Below, in pieces: positions 44,756 through 57,676 of a stretch of DNA of 64,000 nucleotides; position 1 is the first letter of the stretch, and every line of letters begins with the position of its first letter. Below the pieces are notes generated by a model, which was given only the letters and a program-made list of their open reading frames with translations, did not search any database and had not been told where the DNA came from. Made by a program: the position numbers and the translations under genes. This stretch comes from Pisaster brevispinus (taxonomy: Eukaryota; Echinodermata; Asteroidea; Forcipulatida; Asteriidae): the NCBI GenBank assembly GCA_023634235.1, contig JAMKCF010000053.1:372001-436000 (forward strand), given 5' to 3'.

Positions 44756-47708
44756 AAGGCAGAGTCAGGCCAAAAAATCATCCCTCTAGCCCTCCTAGAT
44801 CGGGAGCTATTCCCAAATTCACCGCACTTTTATTTTGGGCCATGACCCCTGCCGGAACGACCTTGCTTCTGACTTTTTTTTTTTTTTTTTTTTTTCAATT
44901 TTTCTTAGGGGTAGGCCTAACATCCAGGCCGCTCGCCTCGCCTACAGAATCGTCAGCAATCCCAAACTCACGGGAGAGGGAGCCCTTGAAACGGGCTTTA
45001 CAGTGGTACTAAAATTGTGCAGATTCGATATTGCCCTGGGGGTGATGTGACCCTCCTTATTTTGTATTTGTGTCTTTTTACAGCAAAATCAAGTTGATGT
45101 TTTGGGGGGCTTTCGGAGTGTCCCCGCTTGCTGGTCTTTTCCGGTGTGAAGCCTGCCCGCAACGGCCGTAAAAGTCTAATTTTCGGATGCAGGGATACCT
45201 AAGGTAGAGTCAGGTAAAAAAATCATCTCTCTAGCCCTCCTAGATCGGGACTTATTCCCAAAATCACCGCGCTTTTATTTTGGGCCATTACCCCTGGTTT
45301 TTGTTTTCCTATTTCTCTAAGGGGTGGGCCTAACATCCAGGCCGCTCGCCGCGCCTACAGAATCGTCAGCAACCCCAAACTCACGGGAGAGGGAGCCCTT
45401 GAAACGGGCTTTACAGTGGTACTAAAATTGTGCAGATTCGATATTGCCCTGGGGGTGATGTGACCCTCCTTATTTTGTATTTGTGTCTTTTTACAGCAAA
45501 ATCACGTTGATGTTTTGCGGGGCTTTCGGAGTGTCCCCGCTTGCTGGTCTTTTCCGGTGTGAAGCCTGCCCGCAACGGCTGTAAAAGTCTAATTTTCGGA
45601 TGCAGGGATACCTAAGGCAGAGTCAGGCCAAAAAATCATCCCTCTAGCCCTCCTAGATCGGGAGTTACTCCCAAATTCACCGCACTTTTATTTTGGGCCA
45701 TGACCCCTGCCGGCACGACCTTGCTTCTGTTTTTTTTTTTTTTTTTTTTTTTCAATTTTTCTTAGGGGTAGGCCTAACATCCAGGCCGCTCGCCTCGCCT
45801 ACAGAATCGTCAGCAACCCCAAACTCACGGGAGAGGGAGCCCTTGAAACGGGCTTTACAGTGGTACTAAAATTGTGCAGATTTGATATTGCCCTGGGGGT
45901 GATGTGACCCTCCTTATTTTGTATTTGTGTCTTTTTACAGCAAAATCAAGTTGATGTTTTGGGGGGCTTTCGGAGTGTCCCCGCTTGCTGGTCTTTTCCG
46001 GTGTGAAGCCTGCCTGCAACGGCGGTAAAAGTCAAATTTTCGGATGAAGGGATACCTAAGGCAGAGTCAGGTAAAACAATCATCTCTCTAGCCCTCCTAG
46101 ATCGGGACTTATTCCCAAAATCATCGCACTTTTATTTTGGGCCATTACCCCTGGTTTTTGTTTTCCTATTTCTCTAAGGGGTGGGCCTAACATCCAGGCC
46201 GCTCGCCTCGCCTACAGAATCGTCAGCGACCCAAAACTCACGGGAGAGGGAGCCCTTGAAACGGGCTTTACAGTGGTACTAAAATTGTGCAGATTCAATA
46301 TTGCCCTGGGGGTGATGTGGCCCTCCATATTTTGTATTTGTGTCTTTTTAGAGCAAAATCACGTTGATGTTTTGGGGGGCTTTCGGAGTGTCCCCGCTTG
46401 CTGGTCTTTTCCGGTATGAAGCCAGCCCGCAACGGCCGTAAAAGTCTAATTTTCGGATGCAGGGATACCTAAGGCAGAGTCAGGTAAAAAAATCATCTCT
46501 CTAGCCCTCCTAGATCGGGACTTATTCCCAAAATCACCGCACTTTTATTTTGGGCCATTACCCCTGGTTTTTGTTTTCCTATTTCTCTAAGGGGTAGGCC
46601 TAACATCCAGGCCGCTCGCCTCGCCTACAGAATCGTCAGCGACCCCAAACTCACGGGAGAGGGAGCCTTAGAAACGGGCTTTACAGTGGTACTAAAATTG
46701 TGCAGATTCGATATTGCCCTGGGGGTGATGTGACCCTCCTTATTTTGTATTTGTGTCTTTTTACAGCAAAATCACGTTGATGTTTTGCGGGGCTTTCGGA
46801 GTGTCCCCGCATGCTGGTCTTTTCCGGTGTGAAGCCTGCCCGCAACGGCCGTAAAAGTCTAATTTTCGGATGCAGGGATACCTAAGGCAGAGTCAGGTAA
46901 AACAATCATCTCTCTAGCCCTCCTAGATCGGGACTTATTCCCAAAATCATCGCACTTTTATTTTGGGCCATTACCCCTGGTTTTTGTTTTCCTATTTCTC
47001 TAAGGGGTGGGCCTAACATCCAGGCCGCTCGCCTCGCCTACAGAATCGTCAGCGACCCAAAACTCACGGGAGAGGGAGCCCTTGAAACGGGCTTTACAGT
47101 GGTACTAAAATTGTGCAGATTCAATATTGCCCTGGGGGTGATGTGGCCCTCCATATTTTGTATTTGTGTCTTTTTAGAGCAAAATCACGTTGATGTTTTG
47201 GGGGGCTTTCGGAGTGTCCCCGCTTGCTGGTCTTTTCCGGTATGAAGCCAGCCCGCAACGGCCGTAAAAGTCTAATTTTCGGATGCAGGGATACCTAAGG
47301 CAGAGTCAGGTAAAAAAATCATCTCTCTAGCCCTCCTAGATCGGGACTTATTCCCAAAATCACCGCACTTTTATTTTGGGCCATTACCCCTGGTTTTTGT
47401 TTTCCTATTTCTCTAAGGGGTAGGCCTAACATCCAGGCCGCTCGCCTCGCCTACAGAATCGTCAGCGACACCAAACTCACGGGAGAGGGGAGCCTTAGAA
47501 ACGGGCTTTACAGTGGTACTAAAATTGTGCAGATTCGATATTGCCCTGGGGTGATGTGACCCTCCTTATTTTGTATTGTGTCTTTTTACAGCAAAATCAC
47601 GTTGATGTTTTGCGGGGCTTTCGGAGTGTCCCCGCATGCTGGTCTTTTCCGGTGTGAAGCCTGCCCGCAACGGCCGTAAAAGTCTAATTTTCGGATGCAG
47701 GGATACCT
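44756..47708 (+). repeat. 7-unit duplicated block, copy 1 (B-A-B-A-A-A-A, 2953 bp)
   Basis: Unit starts: 44756 B, 45201 A, 45614 B, 46058 A, 46471 A, 46884 A, 47297 A. Markers: CCGGAACGACC in the first, AAGGTAGAGTC with CGCGCTTTT and CGCCGCGCC in the second, GAGTTACTCCC with GGCGGTAAAAGTCAAAT and GATGAAGGG in the third. The last four are two copies of an 826-bp A-A dimer. Its first half carries CATCGCAC, GATTCAATATT, GTGGCCCTCCATAT and TTTTTAGAGC. Its second half carries GCCTTAGAAACGG and CCCCGCATGC. All recur about 2.95 kb downstream. Confidence 0.93.
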
Positions 47709-50666
47709 AAGGCAGAGTCAGGCCAAAAAATCATCCCTCTAGCCCTCCTAGATCGGGAGTTATTCCCAAATTCACCGCACTTTTATTTTGGGCCATGACC
47801 CCTGCCGGAACGACCTTGCTTCTGTTTTTTTTTTTTTTTTTTTTTTTTTTTTTCAATTTTTCTTAGGGGTAGGCCTAACATCCAGGCCGCTCGCCTCGCC
47901 TACAGAATCGTCAGCGACCCCAAACTCACGGGAGAGGGAGCCCTTGAAACGGGCTTTACAGTGGTACTAAAATTGTGCAGATTCGATATTGCCCTGGGGG
48001 TGATGTGACCCTCCTTATTTTGTATTTGTGTCTTTTTACAGCAAAATCAAGTTGATGTTTTGGGGGGCTTTCGGAGTGTCCCCGCTTGCTGGTCTTTTCC
48101 GGTGTGAAGCCTGCCCGCAACGGCCGTAAAAGTCTAATTTTCGGATGCAGGGATACCTCAGGTAGAGTCAGGTAAAAAAATCATCTCTCTAGCCCTCCTA
48201 GATCGGGACTTATTCCCAAAATCACCGCGCTTTTATTTTGGGCCATTACCCCTGGTTTTTGTTTTCCTATTTCTCTAAGGGGTGGGCCTAACATCCAGGC
48301 CGCTCGCCGCGCCTACAGAATCGTCAGCGACCCCCAAACTCACGGGAGAGGGAGCCCTTGAAACGGGCTTTACAGTGGTACTAAAATTGTGCAGATTTGA
48401 TATTGCCTGGGGGTGATGTGACCCTCCTTATTTTGTATTTGTGTCTTTTTACAGCAAAATCACGTTGATGTTTTGCGGGGCTTTCGGAGTGTCCCCGCTT
48501 GCTGGTCTTTTCCGGTGTGAAGCCTGCCCGCAACGGCCGTAAAAGTCTAATTTTCGGATGCAGGGATACCTAAGGCAGAGTCAGGCCAAAAAATCATCCC
48601 TCTAGCCCTCCTAGATCGGGAGTTACTCCCAAATTCACCGCACTTTTATTTTGGGCCATGACCCCTGCCGGCACGACCTTGCTTCTGTTTTTTTTTTTTT
48701 TTTTTTTTTCAATTTTTCTTAGGGGTAGGCCTAACATCCAGGCCGCTCGCCTCGCCTACAGAATCGTCAGCAACCCCAAACTCACGGGAAAGGGAGCCCT
48801 TGAAACGGGCTTTACAGTGGTACTAAAATTGTGCAGATTTGATATTGCCCTGGGGGTGATGTGACCCTCCTTATTTTGTATTTGTGTCTTTTTACAGCAA
48901 AATCAAGTTGATGTTTTGGGGGGCTTTCGGAGTGTCCCCGCTTGCTGGTCTTTTCCGGTGTGAAGCCTGCCTGCAACGGCGGTAAAAGTCAAATTTTCGG
49001 ATGAAGGGATACCTAAGGCAGAGTCAGGTAAAACAATCATCTCTCTAGCCCTCCTAGATCGGGACTTATTCCCAAAATCATCGCACTTTTATTTTGGGCC
49101 ATTACCCCTGGTTTTTGTTTTCCTATTTCTCTAAGGGGTGGGCCTAACATCCAGGCCGCTCGCCTCGCCTACAGAATCGTCAGCGACCCAAAACTCACGG
49201 GAGAGGGAGCCCTTGAAACGGGCTTTACAGTGGTACTAAAATTGTGCAGATTCAATATTGCCCTGGGGGTGATGTGGCCCTCCATATTTTGTATTTGTGT
49301 CTTTTTAGAGCAAAATCACGTTGATGTTTAGGGGGGCTTTCGGAGTGTCCCCGCTTGTTGGTCTTTTCCGGTATGAAGCCAGCCCGCAACGGCCGTAAAA
49401 GTCTAATTTTCGGATGCAGGGATACCTAAGGCAGAGTCAGGTAAAAAAATCATCTCTCTAGCCCTCCTAGATCGGGACTTATTCCCAAAATCACCGCACT
49501 TTTATTTTGGGCCATTACCCCTGGTTTTTGTTTTCCTATTTCTCTAAGGGGTAGGCCTAACATCCAGGCCGCTCGCCTCGCCTACAGAATCGTCAGCGAC
49601 ACCAAACTCACGGGAGAGGGAGCCTTAGAAACGGGCTTTACAGTGGTACTAAAATTGTGCAGATTCGATATTGCCCTGGGGGTGATGTGACCCTCCTTAT
49701 TTTGTATTTGTGTCTTTTTACAGCAAAATCACGTTGATGTTTTGCGGGGCTTTCGGAGTGTCCCCGCATGCTGGTCTTTTCCGGTGTGAAGCCTGCCCGC
49801 AACGGCCGTAAAAGTCTAATTTTCGGATGCAGGGATACCTAAGGCAGAGTCAGGTAAAACAATCATCTCTCTAGCCCTCCTAGATCGGGACTTATTCCCA
49901 AAATCATCGCACTTTTATTTTGGGCCATTACCCCTGGTTTTTGTTTTCCTATTTCTCTAAGGGGTGGGCCTAACATCCAGGCCGCTCGCCTCGCCTACAG
50001 AATCGTCAGCGACCCAAAACTCACGGGAGAGGGAGCCCTTGAAACGGGCTTTACAGTGGTACTAAAATTGTGCAGATTCAATATTGCCCTGGGGGTGATG
50101 TGGCCCTCCATATTTTGTATTTGTGTCTTTTTAGAGCAAAATCACGTTGATGTTTTGGGGGGCTTTCGGAGTGTCCCCGCTTGCTGGTCTTTTCCGGTAT
50201 GAAGCCAGCCCGCAACGGCCGTAAAAGTCTAATTTTCGGATGCAGGGATACCTAAGGCAGAGTCAGGTAAAAAAATCATCTCTCTAGCCCTCCTAGATCG
50301 GGACTTATTCCCAAAATCACCGCACTTTTATTTTGGGCCATTACCCCTGGTTTTTGTTTTCCTATTTCTCTAAGGGGTAGGCCTAACATCCAGGCCGCTC
50401 GCCTCGCCTACAGAATCGTCAGCGACACCAAACTCACGGGAGAGGGAGCCTTAGAAACGGGCTTTACAGTGGTACTAAAATTGTGCAGATTCGATATTGC
50501 CCTGGGGGAGATGTGACCCTCCTTATTTTGTATTTGTGTCTTTTTACAGCAAAATCACGTTGATGTTTTGCGGGGCTTTCGGAGTGTCCCCGCATGCTGG
50601 TCTTTTCCGGTGTGAAGCCTGCCCGCAACGGCCGTAAAAGTCTAATTTTCGGATGCAGGGATACCT
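47709..50666 (+). repeat. 7-unit duplicated block, copy 2 (2958 bp)
   Basis: Unit starts: 47709 B, 48159 A, 48572 B, 49015 A, 49428 A, 49841 A, 50254 A. Unit order and nearly all private markers match copy 1, including the nested pair of 826-bp dimers. The first unit is the least similar: it has CAGCGACCCC and an uninterrupted T run, where copy 1 has CAGCAATCCC and TCTGACTTTT. The exchange therefore probably lies in or near that unit. The dimers are duplicated inside both copies, so the dimer duplication came before the 7-unit one. Confidence 0.92.
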
Positions 50667-51975
50667 AAGGCAGAGTCAGGCCAAAAAATCATCCCTCTAG
50701 CCCTCCTAGATCGGGAGTTATTCCCAAATTCACCGCACTTTTATTTTGGGCCATGACCCCTGCCGGCACGACCTTGCTTCTGGTTTTTTTTTTTGTTGTT
50801 TTTTTTTTCAATTTTTCTTAGGGGTAGGCCTAACATCCAGGCCGCTCGCCTCGCCTACAGAATCGTCAGCGATCCCAAACTCACGGGAGAGGGAGCCCTT
50901 GAAACGGGCTTTACAGTGGTACTAAAATTGTGCAGATTTGATATTGCCCTGGGGGTGATGTGACCCTCCTTATTTTGTATTTGTGTCTTTTTACAGCAAA
51001 ATCAAGTTGATGTTTTGGGGGGCTTTCGGAGTGTCCCCGCTTGCTGGTCTTTTCCGGTGTGAAGCCTGCCCGCAACGGCCGTAAAAGTCAAATTTTCGGA
51101 TGCAGGGATACTTAAGGCAGAGTCAGGTAAAACAATCATCTCTCTAGCCCTCCTAGATCGGGACTTATTCCCAAAATCATCGCACTTTTATTTTGGGCCA
51201 TGACCCCTGCCGGCACGACCTTGCTTCTGGGTTGTTGTTGTTGTTTTTGTTTTTTTTCAATTTTTCTTAGGGGTAGGCCTAACATCCAGGCCGCTCGCCT
51301 CGCCTACAGAATCGTCAGCGACCCTAAACTCACGGGAGAGGGAGCCCTTGAAACGGGCTTTACAGTGGTACTAACATTGTGCAGATTCGATATTGCCCTG
51401 GGGGTGATGTGACCCTCCTTATTTTGTATTTGTGTCTTTTTACAGCAAAATCAAGTTGATGTTTTGGGGGGCTTTCGGAGTGTCCCCACTTGCTGGTCTT
51501 TTCCGGTGTGAAGCCTGCCAGCAACGGCCGTAAAAGTCTAATTTTCGGATGCAGGGATACCTAAGGCAGAGTCAGGTAAAAAAATTATCTCTCTAGCCCT
51601 CCTAGATCGGGACTTATTCCCAAAATCACCGCACTTTTATTTTGGGCCATTACCCCTGGTTTTTGTTTTCCTATTTCTCTAAGGGGTGGGCCTAACATCC
51701 AGGCCGCTCGCCTCGCCTACAGAATCGTCAGCGACCCCAAACTCACGGGAGAGGGAGCCCTTGAAACGGGCTTTACAGTGGTACTAAAATTGTGCAGATT
51801 TGATATTGCCCTGGGGGTGATGTTACCCTCCTTATTTTGTATTTGTGTCTTTTTACAGCAAAATCACGTTGATGTTTTGGGGGGCTTTCGGAGTGTCCCC
51901 GCTTGCTGGTCTTTTCCGGTGTGAAGCCTGCCCGCAACGGCCGTAAAAGTCTAATTTTCGGATGCAGTGATACCT
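50667..51975 (+). repeat. Three units including an A-to-B hybrid
   Basis: Unit starts: 50667 B, 51114 hybrid, 51563 A. The hybrid begins with type A markers (CAGGTAAAACAATC, GGGACTTATTCCC, CATCGCAC) and changes to type B at CCATGACCCCTGCCGG. The switch falls within the shared CACTTTTATTTTGGGCCAT at about 51183-51200. Its T tract holds a short GTT repeat (about 51232-51244) before the T run. Confidence 0.86.
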
Positions 51976-52070
51976 AAGGCAGAGTCAGGTAAAAAAATCA
52001 TCTCTCTAGCCCTCCTAGATCGGGACTTATTCCCAAAATCACCGCACTTTTATTTTGGGCAGGGATACCT
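51976..52070 (+). repeat. 95-bp truncated type A unit (copy 2)
   Basis: This remnant has the same length and the same TTTTGGGC/AGGGATACC junction as the unit at 11102-11196. As there, it is followed by a type B unit (52071) with GTCCGCGCTTGC, where nearly all other units have GTCCCCGCTTGC. Two independent 318-bp deletions at the same bases with the same linked marker are unlikely, so the two loci share ancestry. Confidence 0.93.
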
Positions 52071-53824
52071 AAGGCAGAGTCAGGCCAAAAAATCATCCCT
52101 CTAGCCCTCCTAGATCGGGAGTTATTCCCAAATTCACCGCACTTTTATTTTGGGCCATGACCCCTGCCGGCACGACCTTGCTTCTGTTTTTTTTTTTTTT
52201 TTTTTTTTTTTTCAATTTTTCTTAGGGGTAGGCCTAACATCCAGGCCGCTCGCCTCGCCTACAGAATCGTCAGCAACCCCAAACTCACGGGAGAGGGAGC
52301 CCTTGAAACGGGCTTTACAGTGGTACTAAAATTGTGCAGATTCGATATTGCCCTGGGGGTGATGTGACCCTCCTTATTTTGTATTTGTGTCTTTTTACAG
52401 CAAAATCAAGTTGATGTTTTGGGGGGCTTTCGGAGTGTCCGCGCTTGCTGGTCTTTTCCGGTGTGAAGCCTGCCCGCAACGGCCGTAAAAGTCTAATTTT
52501 CGGATGCAGGGATACCTAAGGCAGAGTCAGGCCAAAAAATCATCCCTCTAGCCCTCCTAGATCGGGAGTTATTCCCAAATTCACCGCACTTTTATTTCGG
52601 GCCATGACTCCTGCCGGCACGACCTTGCTTCCTGGTTTTTTTTTTGTTTGTTTTTTTTTTCAATTTTTCTTAGGGGTAGGCCTAACATCCAGGCCGCTCG
52701 CCTTGCCTACAGAATCGTCAGCGACCCCAAACTCACAGGAAAGGGAGCCCTTAAAACGGGCTTTACAGTGGTACTAAAATTGTGCAGATTCGATATTGCC
52801 CTGGGGGTGATGTGACCCTCCTTATTTTGTATTTGTGTGTTTTTACAGCAAAATCAAGTTGGTGTTTTGGGGGGCTTTCGGAGTGTCCCCGCTTGCTGGT
52901 CTTTTTCGGTGTGAAGCCTGCCCGCAACGGCCGTAAAAGTCTAATTTTCGGATGCAGGGATACCTAAGGCAGAGTCAGGTAAAAAAATCATCTCTCTAGC
53001 CCTCCTAAATCGGGACTTATTCCCAAAATCACCGCACTTTTATTTTGGGCCATTACCCCTGGTTTTTGTTTTCCTATTTCTCTAAGGGGTGGGCCTAACA
53101 TCCAGGCCGCTCGCCTCGCCTACAGAATCGTCAGCGGACCCAAACTCACGGGAGAGGGAGCCCTTGAAACGGGCTTTACAGTGGTACTAAAATTGTGCAG
53201 ATTCGATATTGCCCTGGGGGTGATGTGACCCTCCTTATTTTGTATTTGTGTCTTTTTACAGCAAAATCACGTTGATGTTTTGCGGGGCTTTCGGAGTGTC
53301 CCCGCTTGCTGGTTTTTTCCGGTTTGAAGCCTGCCCGCAACGGCCGTAAAAGTCTAATTTTCGGATGCAGGGATACCTAAGGCAGAGTCAGGCCAAAAAA
53401 TCATCCCTCTAGCCCTCCTAGATCGGGAGTTATTCCCAAATTCACCGCACTTTTATTTTGGGCCATGACCCCTGCCGGCACGACCTTGCTTCTGGGGTTT
53501 TTTTTTGTTTGTTTTTTTTCAATTTTTCTTAGGGGTAGGCCTAACATCCAGGCCGCTCGCCTCGCCTACAGAATCGTCAGCGACCCCAAACTCACGGGAG
53601 AGGGAGCCCTTGAAACGGGCTTTACAGTGGTACTAAAATTGTGCAGATTTGATATTGCCCTGGGGGTGATGTGACCCTCCTTATTTTGTATTTGTGTCTT
53701 TTTACAGCAAAATCAAGTTGATGTTTTGGGGGGCTTTCGGAGTGTCCCCGCTTGCTGGTCTTTTCCGGTGTGAAGCCTGCCCGCAACGGCCGTAAAAGTC
53801 TAATTTTCGGATGCAGGGATACCT
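52071..53824 (+). repeat. Mixed A/B block, 4 units
   Basis: Unit starts and types: 52071 B, 52518 B, 52966 A, 53379 B. Unit 52518 has TGTGTGTTTTTACAG, TTGGTGTTTTGG and TCTTTTTCGGTG in its 3' half; the same trio recurs in the 3' half of the unit at 56404. Unit 52966 ends with GGTTTTTTCCGGTTTGAAG, shared with the units at 55545 and 57264. These links show partial copying of this block further downstream. Confidence 0.87.
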
Positions 53825-54684
53825 AAGGCAGAGTCAGGTAAAAAATCATCTCTCTAGCCCTCCTAGATCGGGACCTATTCCCAAATTTACCGCACTTTTA
53901 TTTTGGGCCATTACCCCTGGTTTTTGTTTTCCTATTTCTCTAAGGGGTGGGCCTAACATCCAGGCCGCTCGCCTCGCCTACAGAATCGTCAGCGACCCCA
54001 AACTCACGGGAGAGGGAGCCTTAGAAACGGGCTTTACAGTGGTACTAAAATTGTGCAGATTCGATATTGCCCTGGGGGTGATGTGACCCTCCTTATTTTG
54101 TATTTGTGTCTTTTTACAGCAAAATCACGTTGATGTTTTGCGGGGCTTTCGGAGTGTCCCCGCTTGCTGGTCTTTTCCGGTGTGAAGCCTGCCCGCAACG
54201 GCCGTAAAAGTCTAATTTTCGGATGCAGGGATACCTAAGGCAGAGTCAGGCCAAAAAATCATCCCTCTAGCCCTCCTAGATCGGGAGTTATTCCCAAATT
54301 CACCGCACTTTTATTTTGGGCCATGACCCCTGCCGGCACGACCTTGCTTCTTGTTTTTTTTTTTTTTTTTTTTTTTTTTCAATTTTTCTTAGGGGTAGGC
54401 CTAACATCCAGGCCGCTCGCCTCGCCTACAGAATCGTCAGCGACCCCAAACTCACGGGAGAGGGAGCCCTTGAAACGGGCTTTACAGTGGTACTAAAATT
54501 GTGCAGATTCGATGATGCCCTGGGGGTGATGTGACCCTCCTTATTTTGTATTTGTGTCTTTTTACAGCAAAATCAAGTTGGTGTTTTGGGGGGCTTTCGG
54601 AGTGTCCCCGCTTGCTGGTCTTTTCCGGTGTGAAGCCTGCCCGCAACGGCCGTAAAAGTCTAATTTTCGGATGCAGGGATACCT
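53825..54684 (+). repeat. 860-bp A-B dimer, copy 1
   Basis: Units at 53825 (A, 412 bp) and 54237 (B, 448 bp). Markers: GGGACCTATTCCCAAATTTACC, GAGCCTTAGAAACGG, TGCTTCTTGTTTTT, GATTCGATGATGCCC and AAGTTGGTGTTTTGG. By eye the following 860 bp repeat this segment without a difference. Confidence 0.94.
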
Positions 54685-55544
54685 AAGGCAGAGTCAGGTA
54701 AAAAATCATCTCTCTAGCCCTCCTAGATCGGGACCTATTCCCAAATTTACCGCACTTTTATTTTGGGCCATTACCCCTGGTTTTTGTTTTCCTATTTCTC
54801 TAAGGGGTGGGCCTAACATCCAGGCCGCTCGCCTCGCCTACAGAATCGTCAGCGACCCCAAACTCACGGGAGAGGGAGCCTTAGAAACGGGCTTTACAGT
54901 GGTACTAAAATTGTGCAGATTCGATATTGCCCTGGGGGTGATGTGACCCTCCTTATTTTGTATTTGTGTCTTTTTACAGCAAAATCACGTTGATGTTTTG
55001 CGGGGCTTTCGGAGTGTCCCCGCTTGCTGGTCTTTTCCGGTGTGAAGCCTGCCCGCAACGGCCGTAAAAGTCTAATTTTCGGATGCAGGGATACCTAAGG
55101 CAGAGTCAGGCCAAAAAATCATCCCTCTAGCCCTCCTAGATCGGGAGTTATTCCCAAATTCACCGCACTTTTATTTTGGGCCATGACCCCTGCCGGCACG
55201 ACCTTGCTTCTTGTTTTTTTTTTTTTTTTTTTTTTTTTTCAATTTTTCTTAGGGGTAGGCCTAACATCCAGGCCGCTCGCCTCGCCTACAGAATCGTCAG
55301 CGACCCCAAACTCACGGGAGAGGGAGCCCTTGAAACGGGCTTTACAGTGGTACTAAAATTGTGCAGATTCGATGATGCCCTGGGGGTGATGTGACCCTCC
55401 TTATTTTGTATTTGTGTCTTTTTACAGCAAAATCAAGTTGGTGTTTTGGGGGGCTTTCGGAGTGTCCCCGCTTGCTGGTCTTTTCCGGTGTGAAGCCTGC
55501 CCGCAACGGCCGTAAAAGTCTAATTTTCGGATGCAGGGATACCT
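54685..55544 (+). repeat. 860-bp A-B dimer, copy 2
   Basis: Units at 54685 (A) and 55097 (B). I find no difference from the preceding 860 bp, including the length of the T run. A freely slipping mononucleotide run is expected to diverge first, so this is either a very recent tandem duplication or an assembly effect. Confidence 0.94.
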
Positions 55545-57676
55545 AAGGCAGAGTCAGGCTAAAAAATCATCCCTCTAGCCCTCCTAGATCGGGACCTATT
55601 CCCAAAATCACCGCACTTTTATTTGTGGCCATTACCCCTGGTTTTTGTTTTCCTATTTCTCTAAGGGGTGGGCCTAACATCCAGGCCGCTCGCCTCGCCT
55701 ACAGAATCGTCAGCGACCCCAAATTCACGGGAGAGGGAGCCCTTGAAACGGGCTTTACAGTGGTACTAAAATTGTGCAGATTCGATATTGCCCTGGGGGT
55801 GATGTGACCCTCCTTATTTTGTATTTGTGTCTTTTTACAGCAAAATCACGTTGATGTTTTGCGGGGCTTTCGGAGTGTCCCCGCTTGCTGGTTTTTTCCG
55901 GTTTGAAGCCTGCCCGCAACGGCCGTAAAAGTCTAATTTTCGGATGCAGGGATACCTAAGGCAGAGTCAGGCCAAAAAATCATCCCTCTAGCCCTCCTAG
56001 ATCGGGAGTTATTCCCAAATTCACCGCACTTTTATTTTGGGCCATGACCCCTGCCGGCACGACCTTGCTTCTGGGTTTGTTTTTTGTTTGTTTTTTTTCA
56101 ATTTTTCTTAGGGGAAGGCCTAACATCCAGGCCGCTCGCCTCGCCTACAGAATCGTCAGCGACCCCAAACTCACGGGAGAGGGAGCCCTTGAAACGGGCT
56201 TTACAGTGGTACTAAAATTGTGCAGATTTGATATTGCCCCGGGGGTGATGTGACCCTCCTTATTTTGTATTTGTGTCTTTTTACAGCAAAATCAAGTTGA
56301 TGTTTTGGGGGGCTTTCGGAGTGTCCCCGCTTGCTGGTCTTTTCCGGTGTGAAGCCTGCCCGCAACGGCCGTAAAAGTCTAATTTTCGGATGCAGGGATA
56401 CCTAAGGCAGAGTCAGGTAAAAAATCATCTCTCTAGCCCTCCTAGATCGGGACCTATTCCCAAAATCACCGCACTTTTATTTGTGGCCATTACCCCTGGT
56501 TTTTGTTTTCCTATTTCTCTAAGGGGTGGGCCTAACATCCAGGCCGCTCGCCTCGCCTACAGAATCGTCAGCGACCCCAAATTCACGGGAGAGGGAGCCC
56601 TTGAAACGGGCTTTACAGTGGTACTAAAATTGTGCAGATTCGATATTGCCCTGGGGGTGATGTGACCCTCCTTATTTTGTATTTGTGTGTTTTTACAGCA
56701 AAATCAAGTTGGTGTTTTGGGGGGCTTTCGGAGTGTCCCCGCTTGCTGGTCTTTTTCGGTGTGAAGCCTGCCCGCAACGGCCGTAAAAGTCTAATTTTCG
56801 GATGCAGGGATACCTAAGGCAGAGTCAGGCCAAAAAATCATCCCTCTAGCCCTCCTAGATCGGGAGTTATTCCCAAATTCACCGCACTTTTATTTTGGGC
56901 CATGACCCCTGCCGGCACGACCTTGCTTCTTGTTTTTTTTTTTTTTGTTTTTGTTTTCCTATTTCTCTAAGGGGTGGGCCTAACATCCAGGCCGCTCGCC
57001 TCGCCTACAGAATCGTCAGCGACCCCAAACTCACGGGAGAGGGAGCCCTTGAAACGGGCTTTACAGTGGTACTAAAATTGTGCAGATTCGATGATGCCCT
57101 GGGGGTGATGTGACCCTCCTTATTTTGTATTTGTGTCTTTTTACAGCAAAATCAAGTTGGTGTTTTGGGGGGCTTTCGGAGTGTCCCCGCTTGCTGGTCT
57201 TTTCCGGTGTGAAGCCTGCCCGCAACGGCCGTAAAAGTCTAATTTTCGGATGCAGGGATACCTAAGGCAGAGTCAGGCTAAAAAATCATCCCTCTAGCCC
57301 TCCTAGATCGGGACCTATTCCCAAAATCACCGCACTTTTATTTGTGGCCATTACCCCTGGTTTTTGTTTTCCTATTTCTCTAAGGGGTGGGCCTAACATC
57401 CAGGCCGCTCGCCTCGCCTACAGAATCGTCAGCGACCCCAAATTCACGGGAGAGGGAGCCCTTGAAACGGGCTTTACAGTGGTACTAAAATTGTGCAGAT
57501 TCGATATTGCCCTGGGGGTGATGTGACCCTCCTTATTTTGTATTTGTGTCTTTTTACAGCAAAATCACGTTGATGTTTTGCGGGGCTTTCGGAGTGTCCC
57601 CGCTTGCTGGTTTTTTCCGGTTTGAAGCCTGCCCGCAACGGCCGTAAAAGTCTAATTTTCGGATGCAGGGATACCT
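55545..57676 (+). repeat. Shuffled A/B block, 5 units with a B-to-A hybrid
   Basis: Unit starts: 55545 A (B-like first 40 bp), 55958 B, 56404 A, 56816 B/A hybrid, 57264 A. Units 55545 and 57264 are twins 1719 bp apart (CAGGCTAAAA, GGGACCTATTCCC, TTTTATTTGTGGCC, CAAATTCACGGG). Unit 56816 has a type B 5' part with TGCTTCTTGTTTTT, then switches inside the T tract to the A sequence TTTTTGTTTTCCTATTTCTC with TAAGGGGTGGGCC (about 56948-56985). The 3' halves are recombined with those of units 52518, 52966 and 54237. Confidence 0.88.
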
